A stretch of DNA of 64,000 nucleotides. It comes from CAZUDO01 sp964618895 (GTDB lineage: Bacteria; Desulfobacterota; Binatia; DP-6). A program made the translations under genes and the position numbers. The stretch is taken from positions 1 to 64,000 of the forward strand of contig CAZUDO010000079.1 in the NCBI GenBank assembly GCA_964618895.1. The letters are read 5' to 3'. Numbering within the stretch: position 1 is the first letter of the stretch; every line of letters starts with the position of its first letter. Positions 43,845 through 52,381 of this stretch are shown in pieces. The notes under the pieces are model-generated. The model saw only the letters and a list, made by a program, of their open reading frames with translations. It was not told where the DNA came from and searched no databases.

Positions 43845-44732
43845 ATGCGCTTCGGGCTGATCACTCCCGTCGTCACCCGCCATCCGGCGCACGGTGCGGC
43901 GTGGGAAGAGGACGCGGGCCCGGCGGAGCTGGCGCAGATCGCCGTCGCCGCCGACCGGCTCGGCTACCATCACGTCACCTGCAGCGAGCACGTTGCCATT
44001 CCGGAAGCCGCGGTGGCCGGCCGCGGCGCGCGCTACTACGATCCGCTCGCCACCTTCGGCTTCCTGGCGGCGCAGACGACGCGGCTCCGCTTTGTGACCC
44101 ACGTGCTGGTGCTCGGCTACCACCATCCGCTCGCGCTCGCGAAGCGCTACGGCACACTCGATCGTCTCTCCGGCGGCCGGCTCGTGCTGGGCGTCGGCGT
44201 GGGGACGCTGGCGGAAGAGTTCACGCTGCTCGGGGCCCCGTTCGCTGCGCGCGGGGCCCGCTACGAGGACGCGTTACGCGCGTTGCGCGCCGCATTCGGC
44301 CGGCGGACGCCTGCGTACCAGGGGACGCACTACGCGTTCGAAGGGTTCGTCGTCGACCCGTGCGGGGTACAGGAACGCATTCCCCTCTGGCTCGGCGGGC
44401 AGAGCCCGCGCTCGCTGCGGCGGGCGCTCGTGTTCGGCGACGGGTGGGATCCGTTCCGCTTCACGCTGGCGGAGCTGGAAGCGCTGCTCGGACGGGCGCG
44501 GGGATGGCGCGAGTGGGGCGCGCGGGTCGCCTCGTTCGACCTCGTGCTGGCTCCCGACCGGCTCCTCGATCCGACGCTTCCCGCCGAGCGGACGGCGCTG
44601 GCCGATCTGGTGGTGCGCTACGGCGCGCTCGGGGCGACCATCCTGAACCTGCGCTTCCGCCACCGCAGCCTGGCGCACTACCTGGAGCAGCTCGACGCGT
44701 TCGCGCGCGAGATCGCACCGCATCATGCCTGA
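43845..44732 (+). CDS. Luciferase-like (LLM) F420/flavin oxidoreductase
   Basis: 295-residue alpha/beta-barrel. Recognisable text: MRFGLITPVVTR, LAQIAVAADRLGYHHVTCSE, KRYGTLDRLSGGRLVLGVGV and the C-terminal NLRFRHRSLAHYLEQLDAFA. It is shorter than the 453-residue paralogue at 9639 and belongs to the F420-dependent (TIGR03619-like) branch. TAGGAC ends 7 bp before the ATG. It overlaps the dienelactone hydrolase gene by 8 bp, so the two are coupled. Confidence 0.88.
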   Translation: MRFGLITPVVTRHPAHGAAWEEDAGPAELAQIAVAADRLGYHHVTCSEHVAIPEAAVAGRGARYYDPLATFGFLAAQTTRLRFVTHVLVLGYHHPLALAKRYGTLDRLSGGRLVLGVGVGTLAEEFTLLGAPFAARGARYEDALRALRAAFGRRTPAYQGTHYAFEGFVVDPCGVQERIPLWLGGQSPRSLRRALVFGDGWDPFRFTLAELEALLGRARGWREWGARVASFDLVLAPDRLLDPTLPAERTALADLVVRYGALGATILNLRFRHRSLAHYLEQLDAFAREIAPHHA

Positions 44733-45483
44733 GCCGGTCGAATACGCCACGCCCGCGATCGCGACCGCCGAACTCACCTTCGTGCGTGCCGGCGCGCGAG
44801 TGCGCGGCGCGGCGGTGTGGCCGACGGCGGGGCTGCCCATGCCCGGACTGGTCCTCGTTCCCGATGTGCGCGGACTGTCCGACCACTACCGGGACGTGGC
44901 GCGGCGTTTCGCGGCCGAGGGGTTTTTCACGTTGGCGATCGACCTCTACAGTCGCGGGGGGACGCCCGACCTGCCCGACCTGGCGGCCGTCTTCCGCTGG
45001 ATGCGGGCGCTGCCCGACGCGCGCGTCCTGGGCGACGTCGGGGCGGCGGTCGAGTTCCTGGCCACCCGTCCGGAGGTGCGCGCCGACGCTATCGGCATCA
45101 CCGGCTTCTGTATGGGCGGGCAGTACGGGCTGATGGCTGCCTGCACGGTGCCGGGGCTCGCGGCCTGCGTGTCCTGGTACGGCATGCTCCGCTACGCCGA
45201 GACCGACGCGGTGAAGCCGCGGAGCCCGCTCCATCTGGCGCCGGCGCTCGGCTGTCCGTATCTGGGACTCTTCGGGGCCGACGACGCCATCATCCCGGCG
45301 GCCGACGTGGACGAGTTGCGCGTGACGCTCGCCCGCACGGGGAAGCCGTTCGCGATCCATGTCTACCCGGACGCCGGGCATGCCTTCTTCAACGACACGC
45401 GCCCCGACACGTACCGGCCCGTTGCCGCGGCCGACGCGTGGCCGCGGGCGGTCGCGTTCCTGCGCCATCATCTGGCGGGGTAG
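44725..45483 (+). CDS. Dienelactone hydrolase-family protein
   Basis: 252-residue alpha/beta hydrolase. The nucleophile elbow GITGFCMGGQYGL has the dienelactone-hydrolase cysteine; the acid is in FGADDAIIPAAD and the His in YPDAGHAFFND. Cuts lactone or ester rings in aromatic-degradation pathways; the precise substrate is unknown. Start overlaps the upstream oxidoreductase. Its stop codon marks the left direct repeat of the restriction-modification remnant. Confidence 0.9.
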   Translation: MPEPVEYATPAIATAELTFVRAGARVRGAAVWPTAGLPMPGLVLVPDVRGLSDHYRDVARRFAAEGFFTLAIDLYSRGGTPDLPDLAAVFRWMRALPDARVLGDVGAAVEFLATRPEVRADAIGITGFCMGGQYGLMAACTVPGLAACVSWYGMLRYAETDAVKPRSPLHLAPALGCPYLGLFGADDAIIPAADVDELRVTLARTGKPFAIHVYPDAGHAFFNDTRPDTYRPVAAADAWPRAVAFLRHHLAG

Positions 45484-45515
45484 CCGCCTGCACGGCAGCA
45501 CCGTCCGGAGATCGT
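45483..45515. repeat. Direct repeat, left copy (flanks restriction-modification remnant)
   Basis: 33 bp beginning at the last base of the hydrolase stop codon. Compared with the copy at 48230-48261 it matches at about 30 positions with two substitutions and one 1-bp indel. The pair brackets the hsdM/hsdS fragment. Confidence 0.75.
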
Positions 45516-45630
45516 CTTAGCCCGCCCCCAGACTGCGAGAATCGCACGCGATCGATTTCGGCTGTTCTGCGTGGTGAGCCAACGCTTCGCGCTCACGCGC
45601 GGGCCGCCAGCCGAACAAAGACGACACCTG

Positions 45631-45745
45631 TCAGCGAGGCGCGATGACGACAACCACGCGGAGTTCCTCGCGAGAGTGCTTCTCCAGGTCACGCTCAAGG
45701 CCGCGCGGGTTCTTCAACCGCGCGTTCGGGTCGTAGACGAAGAGA
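45631..45745 (-). pseudogene. C-terminal stub of an unidentified gene, abutting hsdS
   Basis: In the frame next to the end of hsdS, the minus strand reads LFVYDPNARLKNPRGLERDL, then EKHSREELRVVVVIAPR and a TGA. This has the look of a real protein C-terminus, with a strand-turn-helix-strand pattern. It distantly resembles the ends of PD-(D/E)XK-like proteins linked to restriction loci, but I cannot name it. The piece is probably what remains of the gene that followed hsdS. The rest of 45516-45713 holds no recognisable gene. Confidence 0.4.
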
Positions 45746-46280
45746 GAATGGAAGCGATCCTCCGCTGTTCGCTCACTAAAGGAAGATGAACGGGGAACCG
45801 CATCCAGTCATCGAGCTTGAAGACCATCTTTTCGACGTCGACGCCCACGCTCGAATGAAAGCAGGTCCGCTGAAAGTACGATGTGTGAGTGAGATACTGA
45901 AGGTACTCAGTGAGCAGGCCGTCTCGCGGTCGTAGGGTGGCGTCCTCGTTCGATACGATGGCTCCTTCGAGGCTGGCAGGAACGACGCCGCAGGCGCCAT
46001 GGATGATCTGCCGGCGGGAGATCAAGAAGTCCCCCGCAAGGACCTCGAACTGGGTCTTCGTGAGTATGGCATGCCCCCTCAGGCGCTCGCGGGGGACGAT
46101 GCCACGTCGGCTACGCTTCGCAATAACGAGCTGGTACTCCGCACCATCGCCAAGCACGACCGGTCGCTCGACCACCTGAAGGGCTTCGCCGAACGTCGTC
46201 CGGTGCCAGCCGGAAGGTAGGGATGGCTCAACCGGGAGACCGGGATCGACGCTGGGCGGGTACTGCCTAGACCGCGCCAT
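45714..46280 (-). pseudogene. hsdS: Type I restriction-modification specificity subunit HsdS, truncated
   Basis: 188 codons instead of the usual 380-450. A single target-recognition half is present: LPSGWHRTTFGEALQVVERP at the start, then the VGVDVEKMVFKLDDWMRFP stretch and the conserved coiled-coil entry PLVSEQRRIASIL. The frame then ends within 10 codons (45714), where an unrelated C-terminus begins in another frame. The second recognition domain and second coiled coil are missing. It starts inside the 3' end of hsdM (14-bp overlap), the normal hsdM-hsdS coupling. Confidence 0.75.
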
Positions 46281-48102
46281 ACCCCAGGTTCTTGAGCAGC
46301 CCGGTCATTCGTGCCTCGGCGTCGTTCCTCTTGGCGACGAGTTCCGACAGTCGCGCCAGTTCGTTCCTGAGGTCGTGCTTCGTCTCCTCCTCTCCGACGT
46401 CGACGAATCGTGTGATACTCAGGTTCCAGTCGTTGCGCTCGATCTCCTTTAGGGTCGCGATCCGGGCAAAGCGAGGCTCATCAGCGAAGGCGTGAAAAGC
46501 TCGGGAAATCCGCCCGACGTTAGCGCCAGAGAGGGTGTTCTGATTCGTCCCGTGCACAAGCTCATCCGCGGCGTGCACGAAAAGGACTCGACCTCTACGG
46601 TCAGGAGGCTTGTCACGGTTCATGACGAGGATCGCCGCCGGTATCCCGGCTCCGTAGAAGAGGTTGGGCGCGAGACCAATGACGGCCTCAATCAGGTCCT
46701 CCTCCAGGATGGTCTTGCGGATCTCACCCTCGGCGGCGCCTCGGAAGAGGATGCCGTGGGGCATTACGACCGCCATCTGTCCGTGGACGTTGAGCGTAGC
46801 GATCATGTGCTGCACGAACGCGAGGTCCCCCTTCGTCTTCGGCGGGATCCCGAACCGAAAGCGCCCATAGGGATCGTGCTCCGCGACCTCGCGGCCCCAC
46901 CCATCCAGGGAGAAGGGTGGGTTCGCGACCACGCGGTCGAAGAGCATCAGCTCGCCGCCGGAGCGGAGCTTCGGGTCCCGGATCGTGTCTCCCTTCTCGA
47001 TCTGCGCGTCCGGAAGCCCGTGGAGGAGCATGTTCATCTTGCAGATGGCCCACGTCCCGAGGTTCTTCTCTTGCCCGAAGAGCGAGAGGTTCTTCGCGTT
47101 GCCGCCGTGGCGCTCGATGTACTTCGCGCACTCGATCAGCATGCCGCCCGAGCCGCACGTCGGGTCGCAGATCCGCATCCCCTCCCGCGGCGCGAGGATC
47201 TCGCCGATCAGCTCGACGACCTTCTTCGGGGTGTAGAACTCGCCGCCCTTCTTGCCCGCGTCGTTGGCGAACCGCTCGATCAGGTACTCGTAGGCGCGGC
47301 CGAGCATGTCAGGCTCGGCGAGGTTCGCGTTCCGAAGGTTCACGCGCCCGAAGTGCTGCACCAGTCGGGAGAGCACCCTGTCCCGGTTCTTCGCGTCGCC
47401 GAGCTTGTGCTCGTCGTTGTAGTCGATGCCGGCGAGCACGCCCTCCAGCATCGTGTTCTGCTCCTCCAGCGCCGCGCACGCCTTGTTGAGCGCCTCCCCG
47501 AGTCCGGTCGCGACCTTCTGGATATCACCCCACCGGGCACGCTTCGGGACGAAAAACTGGTGCTCATCAGGGTCTTCTGGATCGGCCCCCTCGGCACGCA
47601 GCACCTCGCACTCCTCGTCGAAGCGGTCGGAGAGCCGCTTCAAGAAGAGCAGACCGAAGATGAAGGTCTTGTAGTCGGAAGCGTCGATCGAACCGCGGAG
47701 GATGTCGGCCGCGGACCAGAGGTACCGCTCCAGGCGCCCGCGGGTGAGCTTCTCACCCACCGACAGGTCGACCTGTTCCGCCCGCGCTGGCGTCTCTCGC
47801 CCAGCGGCTCCGCCGTTCGTCCCCGCGTCCCGCTCTGCCATCCGTACCCCCGTCAGCCGTTCGATCAGGGCGGCCTTGTCCCTGGTGAGATCGTCGAGGC
47901 CAAGTTCGCGACACAGCTCCCGGAGGCGCTCACGCGGCAGGATCACCAGGAGGTCCTGCAACCGCGCCTTCCTCGAGGAGGTCAGTGTGTCGAGGAGAGC
48001 TACACGAGCGCGCCGGTCGCGGACGGCAAGGCCGAGGCGATCCACGGCGGCCAGTAGCTCGTCGCGGGAGAGGAGGTCGAGGACGTTCCGCTTGGCGGGC
48101 AT
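46267..48102 (-). CDS. hsdM: Type I restriction-modification methyltransferase subunit HsdM
   Basis: 611-residue N6-adenine methyltransferase subunit. Residues about 1-90 form two SAP-like helical motifs (for example LSRDELLAAVDRLGLAV and LPRERLRELCRELGLDDLT), an uncommon DNA-binding extension. The HsdM_N helical domain follows, then the Rossmann methyltransferase domain with motif I in CDPTCGSGGMLIE and the catalytic NPPF in VVANPPFSLDGWG. No hsdR is present in the window, so the gene may be an orphan methylase. The sequence is visibly less GC-biased than its neighbours, consistent with transfer. Confidence 0.93.
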   Translation of the reverse strand: MPAKRNVLDLLSRDELLAAVDRLGLAVRDRRARVALLDTLTSSRKARLQDLLVILPRERLRELCRELGLDDLTRDKAALIERLTGVRMAERDAGTNGGAAGRETPARAEQVDLSVGEKLTRGRLERYLWSAADILRGSIDASDYKTFIFGLLFLKRLSDRFDEECEVLRAEGADPEDPDEHQFFVPKRARWGDIQKVATGLGEALNKACAALEEQNTMLEGVLAGIDYNDEHKLGDAKNRDRVLSRLVQHFGRVNLRNANLAEPDMLGRAYEYLIERFANDAGKKGGEFYTPKKVVELIGEILAPREGMRICDPTCGSGGMLIECAKYIERHGGNAKNLSLFGQEKNLGTWAICKMNMLLHGLPDAQIEKGDTIRDPKLRSGGELMLFDRVVANPPFSLDGWGREVAEHDPYGRFRFGIPPKTKGDLAFVQHMIATLNVHGQMAVVMPHGILFRGAAEGEIRKTILEEDLIEAVIGLAPNLFYGAGIPAAILVMNRDKPPDRRGRVLFVHAADELVHGTNQNTLSGANVGRISRAFHAFADEPRFARIATLKEIERNDWNLSITRFVDVGEEETKHDLRNELARLSELVAKRNDAEARMTGLLKNLGYGAV

Positions 48103-48229
48103 GGCGAGATGTCGCCGGAGGGTACGCCGCGGGGGGACCGGGGATCAACAACAAGACGCTTGCGTCCGGCCGGCGGTGCGGAGGGCCGTCGTCCAGGCCC
48201 CGGGCCGGCCGATCGCCGGTGCCTAGCTG

Positions 48230-48261
48230 GCCGCCTGTACGCAGCACCGGCCGGAGATCGT
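48230..48261. repeat. Direct repeat, right copy (flanks restriction-modification remnant)
   Basis: 32 bp in the same orientation as the copy at 45483-45515, 2.75 kb away. It ends immediately before the stop codon of the downstream ATPase (48262-48264). Together the copies could be a duplicated target or attachment site. Confidence 0.75.
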
Positions 48262-49419
48262 TCACGGCCAGAGGGCGCCGTCAGCCAGCGCCTGGAGCAA
48301 GGTGCCGACCGGCCAGATGTCGATGCCGTCGTCGGTCTGCCGCGGCCGCGATCCGGGGTGCACCAGGATGCGGCGCGCGAGCCCGCGGAGCCCCTGCACG
48401 GCACGCAATCCGCGCAGCTCGGCGGGACCGATGCGGGGCGTGCTCTTGGCCTCGATCGCCAGCCACTCGCGGCCCCGGCGGAGAAGAAAATCGACCTCTG
48501 TGCGCGCTGCCTCTGCGGGCGCCCAGTAGCACCAGTCGTCGAAGAGCCCGGTGTAGTCGTCATGAATACGCAACAGGTTGGCGACCCACCCTTCGAAGAG
48601 CGGTCCCCGCTCCTCCGCGGTGAGCGGTCCGACCTGACGACGGACGCCGCGTACAATGCCAGCGTCGATCCAGTAGAGTTTCGGGTGTTTCCGTTCTCGC
48701 ACACGAAGCTTCGCCTCGTACGCGGGAAGCTGGAATGCGAGCAGCGTGTCCTCGAGCACGCCGAGGTAGCCGTTCACCGTCGTCCGGGCGACCTCGGCAT
48801 CGCGCGCGAGGCTCGCTACGCTCAGGGTCTGGCCGTGAAACAGCGCGGCGACAGGCAGGAAGCGGGCGAACCCCGGGAGATTGCGTACCACGGCCTCGGC
48901 CTGGATCTCTTCGCGCAGGTAGAGTTGCGCGTAGGCGATGAGCGCCTCGGCCCGGGACGCGGCGCCCCAGATGACGGGCAGCGTCCCGGTGGTCAGCGCC
49001 GCGTCCAGGTCGAATGCCCGACCCAGCTCGGAGGGAACGAACGGATGGAGGTGCCGCCGCACGGCGCGCCCCGCCAGGAGGTTGGTCCCGTGCTGCTTGA
49101 GCTTGCGGGCGCTCGATCCGCAGAGCACGAAGCGCAGGCGGCGCTCCTCGATGAACCGATGCACTTCGTTGAGCAGTGACGGCAGCCGTTGGATCTCGTC
49201 CACGCACACCGTCGCGCGTGGTGGCAGGGCCTGCAGCTCCTCGGCGAAGAGCCCCGGGCGCGCGAGATACGACTGGAAGCGTGCCTCGTCGAAAAGATCG
49301 ATCCGATGGATCCCCGGCAGCTCTTCACGGACCCAGGTGCTCTTGCCCGCGCCGCGGGCCCCGAAGAGAAAGAACGAGCCGGCCGGTGGCATCAGCGCCC
49401 GGGAGACGTAGCCCGTCAT
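48262..49419 (-). CDS. AAA-type ATPase with DUF4143 domain
   Basis: 385 residues: P-loop FGARGAGKSTW (about 19-29), Walker B ATVCVDEIQRLP, then a winged-helix/nuclease-like DUF4143 C-terminus with ARTTVNGYLGVLEDTLLAF and TEVDFLLRRGREWLAIEAKS (a PD-(D/E)XK-like core: D, then E-x-K). Such standalone ATPases are widespread and mobile, and their role is unsettled. The gene starts 4 bp downstream of a 29-bp palindrome that is probably its own operator. No partner gene is adjacent. Confidence 0.88.
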   Translation of the reverse strand: MTGYVSRALMPPAGSFFLFGARGAGKSTWVREELPGIHRIDLFDEARFQSYLARPGLFAEELQALPPRATVCVDEIQRLPSLLNEVHRFIEERRLRFVLCGSSARKLKQHGTNLLAGRAVRRHLHPFVPSELGRAFDLDAALTTGTLPVIWGAASRAEALIAYAQLYLREEIQAEAVVRNLPGFARFLPVAALFHGQTLSVASLARDAEVARTTVNGYLGVLEDTLLAFQLPAYEAKLRVRERKHPKLYWIDAGIVRGVRRQVGPLTAEERGPLFEGWVANLLRIHDDYTGLFDDWCYWAPAEAARTEVDFLLRRGREWLAIEAKSTPRIGPAELRGLRAVQGLRGLARRILVHPGSRPRQTDDGIDIWPVGTLLQALADGALWP

Positions 49420-49422
49420 GTC

Positions 49423-49451
49423 GCCGTCATTTTACGCCGTAAAATGACGGC
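49423..49451. promoter_or_regulatory. 29-bp near-perfect palindrome at the ATPase start
   Basis: Arms GCCGTCATTTTACG (49423-49436) and CGTAAAATGACGGC (49438-49451) around a single C. It begins 4 bp upstream of the ATPase start codon (minus strand) and contains the only AT-rich run of the area. It could be an autoregulatory operator or a hairpin at the 5' end of the mRNA. Confidence 0.8.
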
Positions 49452-49474
49452 ATGCCAACAGGTGTATCGCCCTC

Positions 49475-50410
49475 CTACGCCGCGTGCCGGGCGCGGTGGA
49501 GCTCGAACATGCCGCGAAACAGCGTGGTCACGTCGAGCGGCGCGTCCCAGGCTTCGCCGCGGCGCTCGCGGTAGGCGCGCTCCACCTGGAAGACGATGCG
49601 CTCGGGCTCCGTCCAGCCGGCGTACGGCCCGAGGTCGATGCGTTTGGCGGCGTCGACCACCGCGAGGCCCTGATCGAAGAAGCGGTTCGCCTCGGCGCGC
49701 ACGTAGCGGAGATAGGCCTGCATCTCGCGCGGCCCCTCGACGCCGCAGAGCGGCCCATGTCCGGGCACTACCACCCCCGGGTCGAGGGCGATGATGGTAT
49801 CGAGCGCCGCCAGCCAGCCGTCGTACGTGCCGTCCCACCCGATCGGCGTGCACAGCCGGAAGAGCACGTCGCCGGTGAACACCACCCGCGCGGCGGGCAG
49901 GTGCACGATCGTGTCCCCGGCCGTGTGCGCCGGGCCGACGTGGAGCAGCTCGACGGCGACGCCGTCCAGGTCGAGGTGCAGGCGGTCGTCGAATACGGTG
50001 GTCGGGGGCCGCAGCTCGACGCCGGTGAAGTCCCAGTCGGCGAGTCGGCCGGCGAAGGCGGCGAGCATGGGATCGTCGCTGCCGCCGGCGCTCCGCAGCG
50101 CCTGCATGAACTCGGGGCGTTCGCGGCCGAAGGCGGCGGCGCAGGCGCGCTGGCCGATGATCTCGGCGCCGGGGAAGAGCTGGTTGCCCCAGCAGTGGTC
50201 GCCGTTGTGGTGCGTGTTGACGACCCGCCGGGCCGGCGCCGGCCAGACGCGTGCGTACTGCGCGATCAGGTCGCGCGTGTGCGGCAGGTCCCAGAACGTG
50301 TCCACCACCAGCCCGCCGCCGCGGTTCACCAGCCCCGAGTTGCTGGTGCCGAGCCCGCGGTCGGGCTGCAGGCAGGTGTACACATCGCGCGCGATCTCCC
50401 GCAGTTCCAT
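49475..50410 (-). CDS. MBL-fold metallo-hydrolase
   Basis: 311 residues. Metal motif THHNGDHCWGN (the HxHxDH box as H-H-N-G-D-H), then the zinc His in VGPAHTAGDTIVHL, the Asp in VFTGDVLF and the final His in VVPGHGPLCG. Metallo-beta-lactamase-fold hydrolase of the SoxH/quinoprotein-relay-like branch; the substrate is unknown. It lies 4 bp after the SDR gene that precedes it on the same strand, so the two are co-transcribed. Confidence 0.9.
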   Translation of the reverse strand: MELREIARDVYTCLQPDRGLGTSNSGLVNRGGGLVVDTFWDLPHTRDLIAQYARVWPAPARRVVNTHHNGDHCWGNQLFPGAEIIGQRACAAAFGRERPEFMQALRSAGGSDDPMLAAFAGRLADWDFTGVELRPPTTVFDDRLHLDLDGVAVELLHVGPAHTAGDTIVHLPAARVVFTGDVLFRLCTPIGWDGTYDGWLAALDTIIALDPGVVVPGHGPLCGVEGPREMQAYLRYVRAEANRFFDQGLAVVDAAKRIDLGPYAGWTEPERIVFQVERAYRERRGEAWDAPLDVTTLFRGMFELHRARHAA

Positions 50411-50414
50411 CGCG

Positions 50415-51182
50415 TCACCCCCCGTGGCGCGTCTCCGGGCGGACGACGCCCTGGAGGCGCAGCTCGGTCAGCGTGAGGATGCGCCCGCTCACGTCCACGC
50501 CTTGGCGGACGAGCCACAGCACGGCGTCGGTCATGATGGCGGCGTCCTCGAAGAACGAGCGGTCGAAGTCAGGCGGCAGGGTGGCGTCGAAGCCCTCGGT
50601 CCAGATGGGGATGTCGATGCGGATACAGTTGACGGCGACCCTGCCGCGCAGATCGTGGGCGAGCGCCTGGGTGAGGCCCTCGAGTCCGAGCTTGGTGGCG
50701 GTGTAGCTGGCGCGGCCGAACTCGGGCGCGACGGCGGCACCGGACGACACGTTGATCACGTGCCCGCCGCCCGCCGCCGCCATGCGCGGGCAGAAGTGGT
50801 ACATGAGGTAGAAGGGGCCGTTCAGGTTCACGTCGACGGCGAGGCGCCAGCGCTTGACGGAGTCGTCGAGGGCCGGGCGCGGCGGGGCGACGGCGGCGTT
50901 GTTCAGGATCACGTCGCAGCGCCCCCAGTCGTGGTAGATCTGCTCGGCGAGGGCGGCGATGGCGGCCTCGTCCTGCACGTCGAGCACCACCGGGAGCGCG
51001 CGCCGGCCCGCCTGGCGGACGGCGTCGGCGGTCTCGTCGACCGTGCCCGGGAGCCGGCCCGGCGCCGCGCTGCTGGTGCGCGCGGCGCACACGACGTCGT
51101 AGCCGGCACGGGCGAGGTCGACGCACAGGCGCTTGCCGATGCCGCGACTGGCGCCGGTCACGAGCGCGACGGGAGCGGGCAT
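50415..51182 (-). CDS. SDR-family oxidoreductase
   Basis: 255-residue SDR: VTGASRGIGKRL cofactor motif, ILNNAAVAPP (NNA-), INVSSGAAVAPEFGRASYTATK with Ser, Tyr and Lys of the active site. The late DATLPPDFDRSFFEDAAIMT is like SDRs acting on acyl or steroid-like substrates. Co-transcribed with the MBL hydrolase. Confidence 0.9.
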   Translation of the reverse strand: MPAPVALVTGASRGIGKRLCVDLARAGYDVVCAARTSSAAPGRLPGTVDETADAVRQAGRRALPVVLDVQDEAAIAALAEQIYHDWGRCDVILNNAAVAPPRPALDDSVKRWRLAVDVNLNGPFYLMYHFCPRMAAAGGGHVINVSSGAAVAPEFGRASYTATKLGLEGLTQALAHDLRGRVAVNCIRIDIPIWTEGFDATLPPDFDRSFFEDAAIMTDAVLWLVRQGVDVSGRILTLTELRLQGVVRPETRHGG

Positions 51183-51308
51183 GCCGGCGCTCGTACCCCC
51201 GAGCCGTGGGCGTGGTCAATCGCCCCGGCCGTGCGTCCCGGTGGGCCCCGTCGATAGCACCACCTCGCCACCTTCGAGCACATCGTTCGCGATAGGGCAG
51301 CTCGCGGC

Positions 51309-52259
51309 TCATGGGGTGGTGGGGCGAGGCGGTCGCGGCGCGGGCGCGGATTCGGCCGCGGGTTGCTCGTCCGGGTAATAGGGCCACAGCGCGCGCCAGC
51401 CCTTGCGCGTGAACGCGATGCTGGCCGGGCTGTGGTTCATCCAGAGCTCGCTGAACGGGCCCACGTAGTACTCGCCGACGCCGACGCCGGCACCCGCGCC
51501 GATCAGCCCCGGCGGATCACAGTCGAAGCGGGTGCGCCAGAACTTCTCCGAATAGAAGAGCGCGCAGTAGTCCGTGTACACGTACTCGTCGATGAAGAAG
51601 TAGCCCTGGTCGGAAAGATGCGGCCAGAGGTTTGTCACGCAGTCGTAGAGGCTCGTGTGGTAGTCGACGTCGACGACCACCACCGCGATGTCGCCCTCGT
51701 GGTCGGGCAGGGTGTCCTTGAACCAGCCCTTGTAGAACTCGCACACGCTAATACGGCCGTAGCGCGCGACGTTGGCCTTCACCAGGTCGAGCGGCCCCTT
51801 GAGCACGCCAGGGCGATAGCTGATGTGATCGGGCCAGCAGTCGTACTTGGTGGGGGGTGGCAGACCCTCGAAAGAGTCGTAGACCTTGAGCGTGCGGCCG
51901 GTCAGGTTGCACACGATCGAGAGGTTGGCCGTCATGGCGCCGAGGAACGCGCCGCATTCGACGACACAGCCCTTCACCTCCGGCGGCAGCTCGAGCAGCT
52001 TTAGCGCCGTGACCAAGTGGGCGCGGTACGACATGCCGGAGGTAATGCGGGTCGTGTTCCACCAGAAGCGCAGCGCCATCTTCACCCGTCGCCACGCGGT
52101 CATGCCGTACGCCGGGTGGATGCGCGGCGACGCGGTCAGGAAGTAGATCGAGAAGGGCAGCGTCACCACGCGATGGAGCTTGTTCAGGCGCGACGGCAGA
52201 TGCACATGCCACCACATCTTCCATCGCCAGCGGAGCTTGCTGCGCCAGGTGTCGGCCAC
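51309..52259 (-). CDS. TylF/macrocin-O-methyltransferase-like protein
   Basis: 316 residues; SAM-dependent methyltransferase of the TylF group: KGCVVECGAFLGAMTANLS (SAM motif), LKVYDSFEGLPPPTKYD, GDIAVVVVDVDYHTSLYDCV and FFIDEYVYTDYCALFYS with metal-site Asp/Glu. The family methylates sugars of macrolides and other glycans; here it probably modifies a surface polysaccharide or small metabolite. The GTG at 52259 is 10 bp downstream of a TATAAT; the alternative ATG at 52217 would shorten it. Divergent from a 2-oxoglutarate oxygenase gene. Confidence 0.85.
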   Translation of the reverse strand: MADTWRSKLRWRWKMWWHVHLPSRLNKLHRVVTLPFSIYFLTASPRIHPAYGMTAWRRVKMALRFWWNTTRITSGMSYRAHLVTALKLLELPPEVKGCVVECGAFLGAMTANLSIVCNLTGRTLKVYDSFEGLPPPTKYDCWPDHISYRPGVLKGPLDLVKANVARYGRISVCEFYKGWFKDTLPDHEGDIAVVVVDVDYHTSLYDCVTNLWPHLSDQGYFFIDEYVYTDYCALFYSEKFWRTRFDCDPPGLIGAGAGVGVGEYYVGPFSELWMNHSPASIAFTRKGWRALWPYYPDEQPAAESAPAPRPPRPTTP

Positions 52260-52269
52260 GCGGCGCGAG

Positions 52270-52297
52270 ATTATATCCGGGGTCGGGCCGGCGACAA
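52270..52297 (-). promoter_or_regulatory. Promoter of the TylF-like gene
   Basis: Minus strand: TTGTCG (52292-52297), 16 bp, then a perfect TATAAT (52270-52275). It ends 10 bp before the GTG at 52259, so the leader would be at most a few bases. Confidence 0.6.
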
Positions 52298-52381
52298 TGC
52301 CGACGGGCGGCCCGGCCGAAGCACATGTGGCGGTCGCTGTGTCGTGTGCGCACGCCTGCCTTGACAGACTCGCCGGCTTCA

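Noticed and set aside
45571..45789. 72-codon plus-strand frame over the hsdS end
   Set aside because: No family pattern, no ribosome site, and it overlaps coherent protein text on the other strand.
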